A DNA stretch of 64,000 nt, taken from contig JBCCGT010000018.1 of NCBI GenBank assembly GCA_039029135.1, positions 44,764-108,763 of the forward strand, written 5' to 3'. The stretch comes from JALZVT01 sp039029135. Lineage in GTDB: Bacteria > Pseudomonadota > Gammaproteobacteria > Pseudomonadales > Azotimanducaceae. The notes under the pieces were generated by a model. It saw nothing but the letters and a program-made list of their open reading frames with translations, was not told the origin of the DNA and ran no database searches. Within the stretch, counting starts at the first letter, position 1. Each line of letters begins with the position of its first letter. The position numbers and the translations under genes were made by a program. Of this stretch, positions 17,632-26,688 are shown piece by piece.

Positions 17632-17696
17632 TCGAAGCGGGTTGCTGCGCACCGACCGGCAGCCGATCGCGAATCGAGCGATGCGCCGCTTGACCG

Positions 17697-18908
17697 CTAC
17701 CCAGCGGGTAAGAACTCGGCGACCACGGAATCCAGAAAACGCCGTCCGAGCGGCGTGAGCTGCAGTCGCCGTGGCGCCAGCAGTCGACGCCGTCGCAGGT
17801 CCTGTAACGGTTTTGCGATAGCGGCCAGCGGCAGCCCAGATCTTGTCGCGAACAGGTCCTCGTCCACCCCGTCGAGGAGGCGCAGCGCGCCCAGCAGAAA
17901 CTCGACCCCGATCTGATCTTCCGGTACCGGTTGGGTATCCGGCGCGCTGCCGGCGTTCACCGCGCGTGCGTACAGCCGCGGCTGGCGCGGGCGGCTCGTG
18001 CGCTCAATGTGAAACGCAGCTGCCCCAGACTCAGGCGCGGCCGCGCGCTCCGTCAGCTTGCCGTGCGCGCCGGCGCCGATGCCGATGTAGTCGCCGAACG
18101 CCCAGTAGTTGCGGTTGTGTCGACAGGCCTGGCCGGCCTTCGCATAGGCAGAGATCTCGTAGCGCTCGAAGCCAGCGGCGCCGAGGGCCGCCAGACCGTC
18201 CTCCTCGATTGCCGCGAGCGTGTCCTCGTCGGGGAGCTCGGGCGGTCGCCGGGCGAACGCCGTCTTGGGCTCGATGGTGAGCTGATAGTAGGAGACGTGG
18301 TCGACGCCGCTGTCGATGGCGCGCTCGATGTCGCGAGCGGCTGCCGCCGTATCCTGCTCCGGCAGCCCGTGCATCAGATCCAGATTGATGCGCGTAAAGC
18401 CGACGCGATGGGCCTCCTCGATCGCGCGTGTGGCGTCCGCGACGCTGTGTATGCGGCCGAGCGCCTCAAGGCTCGCCTGGTGGAACGACTGCACGCCGAG
18501 CGACAGGCGATTGACGCCTGCATCTCGGAAGCCGCCCAGGTCGCCCTGCTCCAGCGTGCCGGGATTGGCCTCCATCGTGATCTCGGCCTCGGGTGACAGC
18601 GCTGGCCCGATCTCGTCGATCAGACCCTGGAACAGCCAGGGCGGCAGCAGACTCGGCGTGCCGCCGCCGAAGAAGATCGTGTCGACGCGGCGATCCCGCA
18701 GCGCCGTCCGCTGCATCCGCCAGTCCGCGAGCAGCAGATCCAGGTAGTCGCGCGCTTGGGAGTCGTCCAGCGGGTCGTTCAGCTCGTGCGAGTTGAAATC
18801 GCAGTAGGGGCATTTGCGGACGCACCAGGGGAGGTGCACGTACAGCCCGACGGGCGGCAGCCTTTGCGGATCTGGGGAGTGCGCTTCAGAGCTGGTCGAG
18901 CTGGTCAC
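17697..18908 (-). CDS. hemW: Radical SAM heme chaperone HemW
   Basis: HemW-family radical SAM protein (formerly annotated as oxygen-independent coproporphyrinogen oxidase) that binds heme and delivers it to membrane proteins. The iron-sulfur motif is C29-x3-C33-x2-C36 (CVRKCPYC), followed by GGGTPSLL, MEANPGTLE and LSLGVQSF. True HemN has an N-terminal extension absent here, so HemW is preferred. It is last in the yggS-to-hemW operon and overlaps rdgB by 23 bases. Confidence 0.93.
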   Translation of the reverse strand: MTSSTSSEAHSPDPQRLPPVGLYVHLPWCVRKCPYCDFNSHELNDPLDDSQARDYLDLLLADWRMQRTALRDRRVDTIFFGGGTPSLLPPWLFQGLIDEIGPALSPEAEITMEANPGTLEQGDLGGFRDAGVNRLSLGVQSFHQASLEALGRIHSVADATRAIEEAHRVGFTRINLDLMHGLPEQDTAAAARDIERAIDSGVDHVSYYQLTIEPKTAFARRPPELPDEDTLAAIEEDGLAALGAAGFERYEISAYAKAGQACRHNRNYWAFGDYIGIGAGAHGKLTERAAAPESGAAAFHIERTSRPRQPRLYARAVNAGSAPDTQPVPEDQIGVEFLLGALRLLDGVDEDLFATRSGLPLAAIAKPLQDLRRRRLLAPRRLQLTPLGRRFLDSVVAEFLPAG

Positions 18909-19506
18909 GCAGTTGCCGCCAGGCGTGGCCGCGATGGCTGCGCGCGGATTTCTCGTCCGGGCTCAAGGTCGCGGCACTCCTCCCGTCGCTGGCACAGCGA
19001 AACAGAGGGTCATAGCCGAAGCCGTTCGCGCCCTCGGGTGCGCGGCCGATAGCGCCGTGCCAGGCGCCGGACGCGATCAGCGGCACCGGGTCGTCCGCGT
19101 CGCGCAACAGGACCAGCACGCAATAAAAGTAGGCGCGCCGGTCCGTGACGCCGTCGAGCTCGCGCAGCAGTCTCGCGTTGTTGTCGGTGTCCGGGCTGTT
19201 GCCGGGGCTGCGGTTCTGATTGTCTGGGCCGACCTCGTCCTCGGCGTAGCGGGCGGAGTGCACCCCGGGCGCGCCGCCGAGCGTGGGTACGACGATGCCC
19301 GAATCGTCTGCGAGCGTGGGCAGCCCACTGGCGGCGCAGCCCGAGCGCGCCTTCAGCAGCGCGTTCTCGACGAAGGTCGATGCCGGCTCTGGCGCCTGCG
19401 TCAGGCCCAGATCGGCCAGCGAGGCCAGTGAATGACCGAGCGGCTCCAGTAACCGCCTGAACTCGCGCAGCTTGCCGGCGTTACCCGTAGCGAGCAGCAG
19501 CTTCAT
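18886..19506 (-). CDS. rdgB: Non-canonical purine NTP pyrophosphatase (RdgB/HAM1)
   Basis: Hydrolyses dITP, XTP and ITP to monophosphates, keeping deaminated purines out of DNA and RNA. The 206-residue protein starts MKLLLATGNAGKLREFRRLL, has the ADDSGIVVPTLGGAPGVHSARYA active-site region, GANGFGYDPLF and the C-terminal SHRGHAWRQL segment. The ATG at 19506 gives the conserved N-terminus; the frame is open upstream but unrelated. Its start shares a base with the end of the DUF4426 gene, so the two are probably translationally coupled. Confidence 0.96.
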   Translation of the reverse strand: MKLLLATGNAGKLREFRRLLEPLGHSLASLADLGLTQAPEPASTFVENALLKARSGCAASGLPTLADDSGIVVPTLGGAPGVHSARYAEDEVGPDNQNRSPGNSPDTDNNARLLRELDGVTDRRAYFYCVLVLLRDADDPVPLIASGAWHGAIGRAPEGANGFGYDPLFRCASDGRSAATLSPDEKSARSHRGHAWRQLRDQLDQL

Positions 19507-19988
19507 CAGTTCTCCCAGTACATCTTCTGGGTGAACTTCAGCGGATAGCTGCGGCCGTCTTTGTTCATCGTGATGTTGAAGCGCAGGATTTCCTGATCGC
19601 TGAAGACGGTCTGGGCGATGTAGTAGATGGCTTCGCCGTCGCGCACTTCCTTGAAACGCAGTGGCAGCACCTGGCCGGGCAGGTTCGTCACCGTGCCCTC
19701 GAACTCCGCCGTGTGCGCGTCGCCCGCGTCGTCGAGCACAGATAGGTTGATGACGGCGCGATTGCGACGCCGCTTGATGTCGTACTTGCGCGCGATGGCA
19801 GGTTCCAAAAAGGTCGACGTGAACGCGATGTGGTGCACGGTGTACGCACCAGCCTGCAGGGTTTGTTCTGCTTGCGCGCCAATCGCGCAGCACCACAGGG
19901 TCGCGGCGAGGCAGACGCGCAGCAACGCGCCCGTCCTGGCTCGATGCGTGGGTTGCGACGTTGCGCTGTGGGGCGTCAAATTGTTCAC
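19506..19988 (-). CDS. DUF4426 family periplasmic protein
   Basis: 160-residue protein of unknown function with a signal peptide (LLRVCLAATLWCCAIGAQA, cleavage after AQA) after a polar N-terminal stretch. The mature part has the pattern typical of DUF4426 proteins: YTVHHIAFTSTFLEPAIARKYDI, then RAVINLSVLD and a C-terminal KFTQKMYWEN. Proteins of this kind are encoded between metW and rdgB in Pseudomonas as well. The start is GTG at 19988. A later start nearer the signal peptide cannot be excluded. Confidence 0.82.
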   Translation of the reverse strand: MNNLTPHSATSQPTHRARTGALLRVCLAATLWCCAIGAQAEQTLQAGAYTVHHIAFTSTFLEPAIARKYDIKRRRNRAVINLSVLDDAGDAHTAEFEGTVTNLPGQVLPLRFKEVRDGEAIYYIAQTVFSDQEILRFNITMNKDGRSYPLKFTQKMYWEN

Positions 19989-20018
19989 CCGTTTATCCTC
20001 CTGAGGGCGGTCGGCACG

Positions 20019-20645
20019 CTACACCCTATCGGTGCCGGCGTCGCGGCCGTGTGAGTCGCGCGTCAGCCGGTAGTAAGCGGTCAGTCCGAACAGATTCGGC
20101 AGCCACTGCATCAGGGGGCTCGCGTGATAGTCGGCGTCGACGACGAAACGCTCGGCGATCGGCAGCCGGTGATCTTCACACAGCGCCTCGAAATCCCTGA
20201 ACGTGCATAGGTGAATGTTGGGCGTGTCGTGCCAGTCGTTTGGCAGATGCTTGGCCATGGGCATGCGGCCGCGCAGCGCCAGGTGCGCGCGGCAGCGCCA
20301 GTAGCCGAAGTTGGGGAACGTGACGATGCAGTTGCTCGCAATGCGCAGCATCTCCTGCAGCATCAACACGGGGTCCGCAACGGCCTGGATGGTCTCGGTC
20401 ATGACGACCAGGTCGAAGCTGTCGTCCTCGAAGTTGGCAAGCCCCTCGTTCAGATCCTGCTCTAGGACGTTGACCCCGGCACGGATGCAGGCGCCGATGT
20501 TGTCTGCGTCGAAGTCGAGGCCATAACCGTTGACGCGCTTTGTCGCCTTCAGGTGTGCGAGCAGTTCGCCGCTGCCACAGCCCAGATCCAGCACGCGCCA
20601 TTCCGGCTGCACCTGACCGGCGATGATCTTCAGGTCGGCGCGCAT
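20019..20645 (-). CDS. metW: Methionine biosynthesis protein MetW
   Basis: Methyltransferase-fold partner of MetX in homoserine acylation. The 208-residue protein begins with the class I SAM motif VLDLGCGSGELLAHL, followed by GLDFDADNI, the MTETIQAVADP segment and VTFPNFGYWRCRAHL, which is characteristic for MetW. The start overlaps the metX stop by one base (TAATG), so MetX and MetW are probably made together. Known work indicates MetW is needed for full MetX function in several proteobacteria. Confidence 0.95.
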   Translation of the reverse strand: MRADLKIIAGQVQPEWRVLDLGCGSGELLAHLKATKRVNGYGLDFDADNIGACIRAGVNVLEQDLNEGLANFEDDSFDLVVMTETIQAVADPVLMLQEMLRIASNCIVTFPNFGYWRCRAHLALRGRMPMAKHLPNDWHDTPNIHLCTFRDFEALCEDHRLPIAERFVVDADYHASPLMQWLPNLFGLTAYYRLTRDSHGRDAGTDRV

Positions 20646-21805
20646 TAGCGGTCGCTCCCGCGTTCGACGTCGTCGTGCGCGCGGGCGAGAAAGTCGCCCA
20701 GCACGTCGAAGTAGCGATCGAGCGGCAGCAGAAACGAATCGTGGCCGTGCTGGCTGTCGATGCTGGCGTATGCAACCTCCCGGCGCGCGGCGACCAGCGC
20801 GTCGACGATCTCTTCGGAACGACTTGGCGAGAAGCGCCAGTCCGTTGAAAACGACATCACCAGAAACTTCGCCGTCACCGGCGCGAGCGCGGCGGCCAGA
20901 TCGCCGCCGTGATCGTGCGCGGGATCGAAATAGTCCAGCGCGCGTGTCATCAGCACATAGGTGTTGGCGTCGAACGCCTTCGAGAAGTTGCGACCCTGGT
21001 ACTGCAGGTAGCTCTCCACCTGAAACTCGACGTCCTGGGCCAGTTCGAGATCGCCCGACTTCAGCTCGCGCCCGAAACGTGAGCCCATGCCGCTATCCGA
21101 AAGATAGGTGACGTGGCCGATCATGCGCGCAAGCGCGAGACCGAGGTCCGGGTTAGCCTCGCTTTCGCGATAGCGGCCGGCGTGAAAATCCGGATCGGAA
21201 GTGATCGCATGGCGGGCGATTTCGTTGAACGCGATGTTCTGCGCGGACAGCTTGGGGGCGGCCGCGATGATGACGGCGTTCGCGAGCCTTTCCGGGTAAG
21301 CGATGCTCCACTGCAGTGCCTGCATGCCGCCGAGGCTGCCGCCGACAACTGCGGCGAATCGTTCGATGCCTAGGTGATCGGCCAGCAGCGCCTGGCTGTT
21401 CACCCAGTCGGGAACGGTGACGATTGGAAAATCTGGACCGTAGGGCGCGCCCGTCGCGGGGTCGACGGTGGAGGGTCCCGTCGAGCCGTGGCAGCCGCCC
21501 AGATTGTTGAGGCTGACCACATAGAAGCGATTCGTATCGATCGGCTTGCCGGGGCCGATGCAGTTGTCCCACCAGCCCGGCTTGACGTCGTCGTCGGCGT
21601 ACCGCCCGGCCGCGTGGTGATGACCGGACAGGGCGTGACAGATGAGCAGCGCATTGTTGCGGGCCGCGTTCAGTTCGCCGTAGGTCTCGTAGACGAGGCT
21701 GAAGCGCTCAAGCGTCGTGCCGCTGCGCAGCGCAAGCGGCCCGGGACCGTCGAAGGTCCTGGGCGTAACGATGCCTACGGAGTGGTCGGTCGCGTAGCGG
21801 GACAC
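20645..21805 (-). CDS. metX: Homoserine O-acyltransferase MetX
   Basis: Alpha/beta-hydrolase enzyme that activates L-homoserine with acetyl-CoA or succinyl-CoA, the first committed step of methionine synthesis. The nucleophile is Ser157 in GGSLGG; other conserved parts are ICHALSGHHHAAG, SLNNLGGCHGSTGP and the C-terminal SQHGHDSFLL with the catalytic His and the upstream STDWRFSPS Asp. MetX-MetW pairs in this class often use succinyl-CoA, but acyl specificity cannot be assigned here without alignment. It starts just downstream of yggT. Confidence 0.94.
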   Translation of the reverse strand: MSRYATDHSVGIVTPRTFDGPGPLALRSGTTLERFSLVYETYGELNAARNNALLICHALSGHHHAAGRYADDDVKPGWWDNCIGPGKPIDTNRFYVVSLNNLGGCHGSTGPSTVDPATGAPYGPDFPIVTVPDWVNSQALLADHLGIERFAAVVGGSLGGMQALQWSIAYPERLANAVIIAAAPKLSAQNIAFNEIARHAITSDPDFHAGRYRESEANPDLGLALARMIGHVTYLSDSGMGSRFGRELKSGDLELAQDVEFQVESYLQYQGRNFSKAFDANTYVLMTRALDYFDPAHDHGGDLAAALAPVTAKFLVMSFSTDWRFSPSRSEEIVDALVAARREVAYASIDSQHGHDSFLLPLDRYFDVLGDFLARAHDDVERGSDR

Positions 21806-21806
21806 G

Positions 21807-22370
21807 TCACAGCGCGTTGAGCACGCCCTGCGTGATCTGCGGAATGATGCTGTCCTGCAGCAGGCCGATGACGATGAACACCAGAATCGGTGAAAAATCG
21901 AGACCGGCGAGCGGCGGGATCAGGCGCCGCGCGGGTTCGAGGATCGGATCCACGATCTCGCGGATCAGCTGCAGCAGCGGGTGATCGCTGGCGGGCGCGA
22001 GGAAACTCGCGATGATGGAGATCAGAATCAAGAGCCAGTAGGTCTGCAGGATAAAGCGCAGTACCTCGAAGAACGCCAGCACCATGAGCTTCAGAGCGCC
22101 GGGCGAGTAGTCGGCGGCGATCGACAGCTTGGCGTAGTCGAACAGCGCGAGCAGTATCCACACCGCAACGAGGGAGGCGATGTCGAAGTTGCGAAACGGT
22201 GGGATGATCAGCCGCAGCGGCTTCAGCACCGGGTCGGTGATCTGCACGATGGCCTGAGAGATCGGGTTGTAGAAGTTCGCTCGCGACGCCTGCAGCAGAA
22301 AACGCGCGACGAACAGGACGGAGACCAGCTGCGCCAGAATATCGAGAATGTAGGCGAGCGAATGGCTCAT
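21807..22370 (-). CDS. YggT family membrane protein
   Basis: 187-residue inner-membrane protein of the YggT family, of uncertain function and linked in other bacteria to division or osmotic tolerance. Two YggT repeats are visible: SRANFYNPISQAIVQITDPVLKPLR and SDHPLLQLIREIVDPILEPARRLIPP, each followed by hydrophobic helices. The ATG shares one base with the proC stop (TGATG), so it is coupled to proC. The yggS-proC-yggT order is widely conserved. Confidence 0.93.
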   Translation of the reverse strand: MSHSLAYILDILAQLVSVLFVARFLLQASRANFYNPISQAIVQITDPVLKPLRLIIPPFRNFDIASLVAVWILLALFDYAKLSIAADYSPGALKLMVLAFFEVLRFILQTYWLLILISIIASFLAPASDHPLLQLIREIVDPILEPARRLIPPLAGLDFSPILVFIVIGLLQDSIIPQITQGVLNAL

Positions 22371-23179
22371 CAAGAAAACTCCTTGGCCAGTTCTGCGGCG
22401 CGCCGATCCGCTGCCGTCAGCGCTGCGCGAATGTGACGCGCGAGCGCCTGCGCCTCGAAGTGGTTCAGCGCGGCTTCGGTGGTGCCACCGGGCGAGGTGA
22501 CATTTTGCCTTAAAACACCGGGCACGGCGTCGGGTTGATTGGCCATCGCCGCCGCACCGGCCGCGGTGCTGACGGTCAGGCGGCGCGCCAGCTCCGCGTC
22601 CAGCCCTAGTTCGACGCCCGCCTCGATCATGGCCTCCATCAGATAGAAGAAGTACGCCGGGCCGCTGCCGGACACGGCGGTCACCGCATCGAGCTGGCGC
22701 TCTTCATCCACCCACACCCACTCGCCGGCCGCCCCCGCGAGGGTCTCGGCCTGAGCGCGCTGATCTGGGCTGACCGCCCTATTGGCGAACATGCCGGTGA
22801 TGCCGGCGCTGAGCAGCGCCGGGGTGTTGGGCATGCAGCGCACGACCGGCTGGCCCGGGCGCAGCAGCGCCTCGATCGCGGCGAGCGGCATCCCGGCAAC
22901 GATGGACATCACCAGCGCGCCTTCGGGAATCGCGTCGTGCAGGGGTGCGAGCACCTGAGCCAGCACCTGCGGCTTGACCGCCAGCAGCACAACCTCACTA
23001 TCGGCAACCGCCGCCGCGTTATCGTCGGTCGCGGCCACGCCGAGCGTCGCCACCGCGTCGCGTGCGGCGGCGACGGGGTCGGCCGCGTGCAGTTCGCTCG
23101 CCGGATGTCCGGCGCGCAGCAGCCCGCCGATCAGTGCCTGAGCCATATTGCCGGCGCCAACGAAGCTGATTTTCGTCAT
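22370..23179 (-). CDS. proC: Pyrroline-5-carboxylate reductase
   Basis: NAD(P)H-dependent last step of proline synthesis. The 269-residue protein has the Rossmann motif FVGAGNMAQALIGGLL at the N-terminus, the LAVKPQVL segment, RCMPNTPALL and the C-terminal dimer domain with the ProC signature AVSGSGPAYFF and NVTSPGGTTEAAL. Length is normal. It is the second gene of the operon, 51 bases after yggS. Confidence 0.97.
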   Translation of the reverse strand: MTKISFVGAGNMAQALIGGLLRAGHPASELHAADPVAAARDAVATLGVAATDDNAAAVADSEVVLLAVKPQVLAQVLAPLHDAIPEGALVMSIVAGMPLAAIEALLRPGQPVVRCMPNTPALLSAGITGMFANRAVSPDQRAQAETLAGAAGEWVWVDEERQLDAVTAVSGSGPAYFFYLMEAMIEAGVELGLDAELARRLTVSTAAGAAAMANQPDAVPGVLRQNVTSPGGTTEAALNHFEAQALARHIRAALTAADRRAAELAKEFS

Positions 23180-23230
23180 TGATGTTGCCCTATGAGATCT
23201 GCTGTTCGACTTTGACCCGCCGGGACCGGC

Positions 23231-23950
23231 CTACGCGCCGGCGGCCGGCGTGCGCGGCCCGAAGATCGCGGTGCCGAGGCGCACCACGGTGCTGCCGGCG
23301 GCGATCGCGGCATGGTAGTCGCCGCTCATGCCCATGGACAGCGTGTCCCAATAATCGCCCGCCGCGCCGGTAACCGAGAGCTGCGCGTGCAGCGCCCGCA
23401 GGCTAGCGAAGGCCTCTGCCGGATCGACGCTGGTTGCTGGCAGCACCATCAAGCCGCGCAGTCGCAGTCTGGGCAATTCGGCGATCGTGGCGATCAGGTC
23501 GGGCAGCGCCTCCGCGGGGCAGCCAGCCTTCTGCGACTCGTGGTGCAGGTTGACCTGCAGGCAGACGTTCAGCGGTGGTCGATCGTCCTCGCGCTGCTCG
23601 TTCAGGCGTCGCGCGATGCGCGGTCGGTCCAGCGTGTGCAGCCAGTCGAAACGCCCGGCGATCTGACGGGTCTTGTTCGACTGCACGCGCCCAATGAAGT
23701 GCCATTGAATGTCCTCAAGACTCGCCAGCCGGTCGAGCTTCGGCAGCGCGTCCTGCAGATAGTTCTCGCCGAAGTCCCGCGCGCCGGCCGCGTAGGCCGC
23801 GCGCACTTCTTCCGCTGTGCGGGTCTTGCTGACGCACAGCAGCCGCACGTCGTCGTCGGGGCGCTCGCTCGCCCGCGCGCAGGCGGCAATCTGCTCGCAC
23901 GCGTCGAGATAGCGTTGGCCGATGGGGGTTGCATCACTTGTGGGGTGCAC
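23231..23950 (-). CDS. Pyridoxal phosphate homeostasis protein (YggS/PLPBP)
   Basis: PLP-binding protein that helps balance vitamin B6 and amino/keto acid pools; no enzyme activity is known. The 239-residue protein has LLCVSKTRTAEEVRAAY with the PLP lysine, FGENYLQDALPKL, WHFIGRVQSNKTR and LSMGMSGDYHAAIAAGSTVVRLGTAIFG at the C-terminal phosphate site. The start is GTG at 23950. It is first in the operon running to hemW and is divergent from pilT. Confidence 0.95.
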   Translation of the reverse strand: MHPTSDATPIGQRYLDACEQIAACARASERPDDDVRLLCVSKTRTAEEVRAAYAAGARDFGENYLQDALPKLDRLASLEDIQWHFIGRVQSNKTRQIAGRFDWLHTLDRPRIARRLNEQREDDRPPLNVCLQVNLHHESQKAGCPAEALPDLIATIAELPRLRLRGLMVLPATSVDPAEAFASLRALHAQLSVTGAAGDYWDTLSMGMSGDYHAAIAAGSTVVRLGTAIFGPRTPAAGA

Positions 23951-24318
23951 GGGATTGGCCGGAGGCGTTCGATACTGCTGATGTTACGTCTGTGGTTGCG
24001 CTATCGCTCTGATCGCCGGTCTCGTCCGTTTCTTTTGTCCGTCTCTTTCGCCCGTAGCCCCTAGTAGCCCCTAGAGGGTGCCGGATGGGCTTGGACGCGC
24101 CGGCGGCCTGCCGAGAAATGCCAACTGGGTCTCAAGCCGGCCAGCCACTGGGCCTGCGCGGCTGCGAAGCATGAAGTATACCCTCTGCTTCCTGAAGGAC
24201 CGTTTAAACTTGACGGCCGCGACGCGCGCGCTGGAGTCCCTGGGGCTCGGCGTACTGCGCAAGCGACCTGCGGACAGGCCTCGCGGACCTTAACCAGCAA
24301 ACCCCCAGGGGATCTGAG
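23951..24318. other. Divergent intergenic region yggS/pilT
   Basis: 368 bases without a convincing gene. It must hold the promoters of the yggS-hemW operon and of pilT, but I cannot define -35/-10 boxes with confidence. It contains the exact 10-bp tandem repeat TAGCCCCTAG at 24055-24064 and 24065-24074 next to a pyrimidine-rich stretch. A short open frame at 24078-24293 has no recognisable features. Confidence 0.6.
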
Positions 24319-25353
24319 ATGGACATTACCGAACTGCTCGCCTTCAGCGCCAAACAGGGCGCGTCGGACCTGCACCTCTCCGCCGGGCTGCCGCCCATGA
24401 TCCGCGTGGACGGCGACGTGCGCCGCATCAACCTGCCGCCGCTCGATCACGGCGAGGTGCACCAGCTGATCTACGAGATCATGAACGACAAGCAGCGCAA
24501 GGACTTCGAGGAGTTCCTGGAAACCGACTTTTCGTTCGAGGTGCCGGGCGTCGCCCGCTTCCGGGTGAACGCGTTCAACCAGAACCGCGGTGCGGGTGCC
24601 GTGTTTCGGACGATTCCCTCCAAGGTCCTGTCCATGGAAGACCTCGGCATGGGCCAGGTGTTCAAGGACATCTCGATGGTGCCGCGCGGGCTGGTGCTGG
24701 TGACCGGACCGACGGGCTCGGGCAAGAGTACGACGCTGGCGGCCATGGTCGACTACATCAACGACAACCGCTACGACCATATTCTGACGATCGAGGACCC
24801 GATCGAATTCGTCCACGAATCCAAGAAGTGTCTCGTTAACCAGCGCGAGGTGCATCGCGATACGCACGGCTTCAACGAAGCGCTACGTTCGGCGCTGCGC
24901 GAGGACCCCGACATCATCTTGGTCGGCGAGCTGCGCGACCTCGAGACGATCCGCCTCGCCCTCACCGCAGCGGAGACAGGCCACCTCGTGTTCGGCACCC
25001 TGCACACCACGTCGGCGGCCAAGACCATCGACCGCGTGGTCGACGTCTTTCCCGCGGACGAGAAAGACATGGTGCGCTCCATGCTGTCAGAGTCGCTGCA
25101 GGCCGTCGTCGCACAGACCCTGTTGAAGAAGACCGGCGGCGGTCGGGTTGCCGCGCACGAGATCATGATCGGTACGCCGGCCATTCGAAACCTGATTCGT
25201 GAAGACAAGATCGCGCAGATGTACTCGGCGATCCAGACCGGCGGCTCGCTCGGCATGCAGACGCTGGACCAGTGCCTGGAGAATCTGGTGACGAAGCGCC
25301 AGGTCACGCGCGAGGCGGCGAAAGAAAAGGCGAAGATGCCGGAGAACTTCTAG
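24319..25353 (+). CDS. pilT: Type IV pilus retraction ATPase PilT
   Basis: Hexameric motor ATPase that depolymerises type IV pili, driving twitching motility and DNA uptake. The 344-residue protein has Walker A GPTGSGKST (residues 130-138), the Asp box region with IEDPIEFVH, Walker B DPDIILVGELRD, the His box HLVFGTLHTTSAAKTIDRV and the C-terminal AIRNLIRE motif needed for retraction. Start and length match P. aeruginosa PilT, including the first residues MDITELLAFS. pilU follows after 110 bases. Confidence 0.97.
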   Translation: MDITELLAFSAKQGASDLHLSAGLPPMIRVDGDVRRINLPPLDHGEVHQLIYEIMNDKQRKDFEEFLETDFSFEVPGVARFRVNAFNQNRGAGAVFRTIPSKVLSMEDLGMGQVFKDISMVPRGLVLVTGPTGSGKSTTLAAMVDYINDNRYDHILTIEDPIEFVHESKKCLVNQREVHRDTHGFNEALRSALREDPDIILVGELRDLETIRLALTAAETGHLVFGTLHTTSAAKTIDRVVDVFPADEKDMVRSMLSESLQAVVAQTLLKKTGGGRVAAHEIMIGTPAIRNLIREDKIAQMYSAIQTGGSLGMQTLDQCLENLVTKRQVTREAAKEKAKMPENF

Positions 25354-25463
25354 GGGCGACAACCGCTCCCCGGACTCCTGGGAAAGGGAGCCGCTTAGCT
25401 TCCGATTCTCGCAACGCCGCGACCGCCGCGGCGCCAAAGGACAACAGCACGTTAGGATAATCG

Positions 25464-26606
25464 ATGGAATTTGATCGCTTGCTGAAACTGGTCGTCGAGA
25501 AGGGCGCCTCGGACGTATTCATCACCGCCGGCAAACCGCCATCGCTGAAGATCAACGGCAAGATCTATGCGGCGAGCAAGGCGCCGCTCGCGCCGGAAGA
25601 GGCGCGCGACATCGTGCTGGGCATCATGAACCGCGAGCAGCAGGAAGCATTCCTGGCCGAGAAGGAATGCAATTTCGCAATCAACACGCGTGGCCTGGGA
25701 CGGTTTCGGGTCAGCGCGTTCTATCAGCGCAACCTGGTCGGCATGGTGCTGCGTCGCATCGAGGTGAACATCCCGAAAACCTCAGACCTGTCGCTGCCGC
25801 CGATCATCGACGAGCTCGCGATGACCAAGCGCGGCCTCATCATCTTCGTGGGCGCCACCGGTACCGGTAAGTCGACGTCGCTCGCCGCGATGATCGGTCA
25901 CCGCAACGAAAATTCGAGCGGCCACATCATCACCATCGAGGACCCGATCGAATTCATCCACCAGCACCACGGCTGCATCGTCACCCAGCGCGAAGTGGGC
26001 GTCGATACCGAGAGCTTCGAGATCGCCCTGAAGAACACGTTGCGCCAGGCGCCCGACGTCATCATGATCGGCGAGGTGCGTACCCGCGAAACCATGGAGT
26101 ACGCGCTCGCGTTCGCCGAAACGGGCCACCTGTGCCTGTGCACGCTGCACGCGAACAACGCAAACCAGGCGCTCGACCGCATCATCCACTTCTTTCCTGC
26201 CGATCGTCATTCGCAGGTCTGGATGGACATGTCGCTGAACCTCAAAGCCGTCGTGGCGCAGCAGCTGCTGCCGACGGTCGACGGCAAAGGGCGCCGCGCG
26301 GCCATCGAGGTGCTGATCAACACGCCGCGCTCCCAGGACATCATGCGCAAGGGCGAGGTGCACGAACTGAAGTCGCTGATGAGCAAGTCCGAAGAGCTCG
26401 GCATGCAGACCTTCGATCAGGCCCTCTTCAAGCTCTACAAGGGTGGCGACGTCAGCTACGACACGGTCATCGCGCACGCGGATTCGCCGAACGATCTGCG
26501 CCTGATGATCAAGCTCGACAACGAGGAGGGGCAGGCGGCCGCGATGTCCTCTGCGGACACGCTATCGCTTGAGGAAGAGGAGCAGGATTCCGTAAGCTTC
26601 CGCTGA
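25464..26606 (+). CDS. pilU: PilT-like ATPase PilU
   Basis: Accessory retraction ATPase that works with PilT on strong or loaded pili. The 380-residue protein has Walker A GATGTGKST (130-138), the GEVRTRETMEY Walker B region and HLCLCTLHANNANQALDRI, with an acidic C-terminal tail (LSLEEEEQDSVSFR) absent from PilT. The order pilT-pilU and the lengths match other gammaproteobacteria. Confidence 0.96.
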   Translation: MEFDRLLKLVVEKGASDVFITAGKPPSLKINGKIYAASKAPLAPEEARDIVLGIMNREQQEAFLAEKECNFAINTRGLGRFRVSAFYQRNLVGMVLRRIEVNIPKTSDLSLPPIIDELAMTKRGLIIFVGATGTGKSTSLAAMIGHRNENSSGHIITIEDPIEFIHQHHGCIVTQREVGVDTESFEIALKNTLRQAPDVIMIGEVRTRETMEYALAFAETGHLCLCTLHANNANQALDRIIHFFPADRHSQVWMDMSLNLKAVVAQQLLPTVDGKGRRAAIEVLINTPRSQDIMRKGEVHELKSLMSKSEELGMQTFDQALFKLYKGGDVSYDTVIAHADSPNDLRLMIKLDNEEGQAAAMSSADTLSLEEEEQDSVSFR

Positions 26607-26688
26607 GTCCCAAACCCTGTGCTTCCTCTGCGCGCCCGATAGTCCGGCGCGATGACCCCTGGCACAGTCGCCAGGAGGAAGTACCCGC

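Noticed and set aside
24078..24293. 71-residue open frame upstream of pilT
   Set aside because: No domain, no clear ribosome-binding site, and it occupies the region where the promoters must lie.
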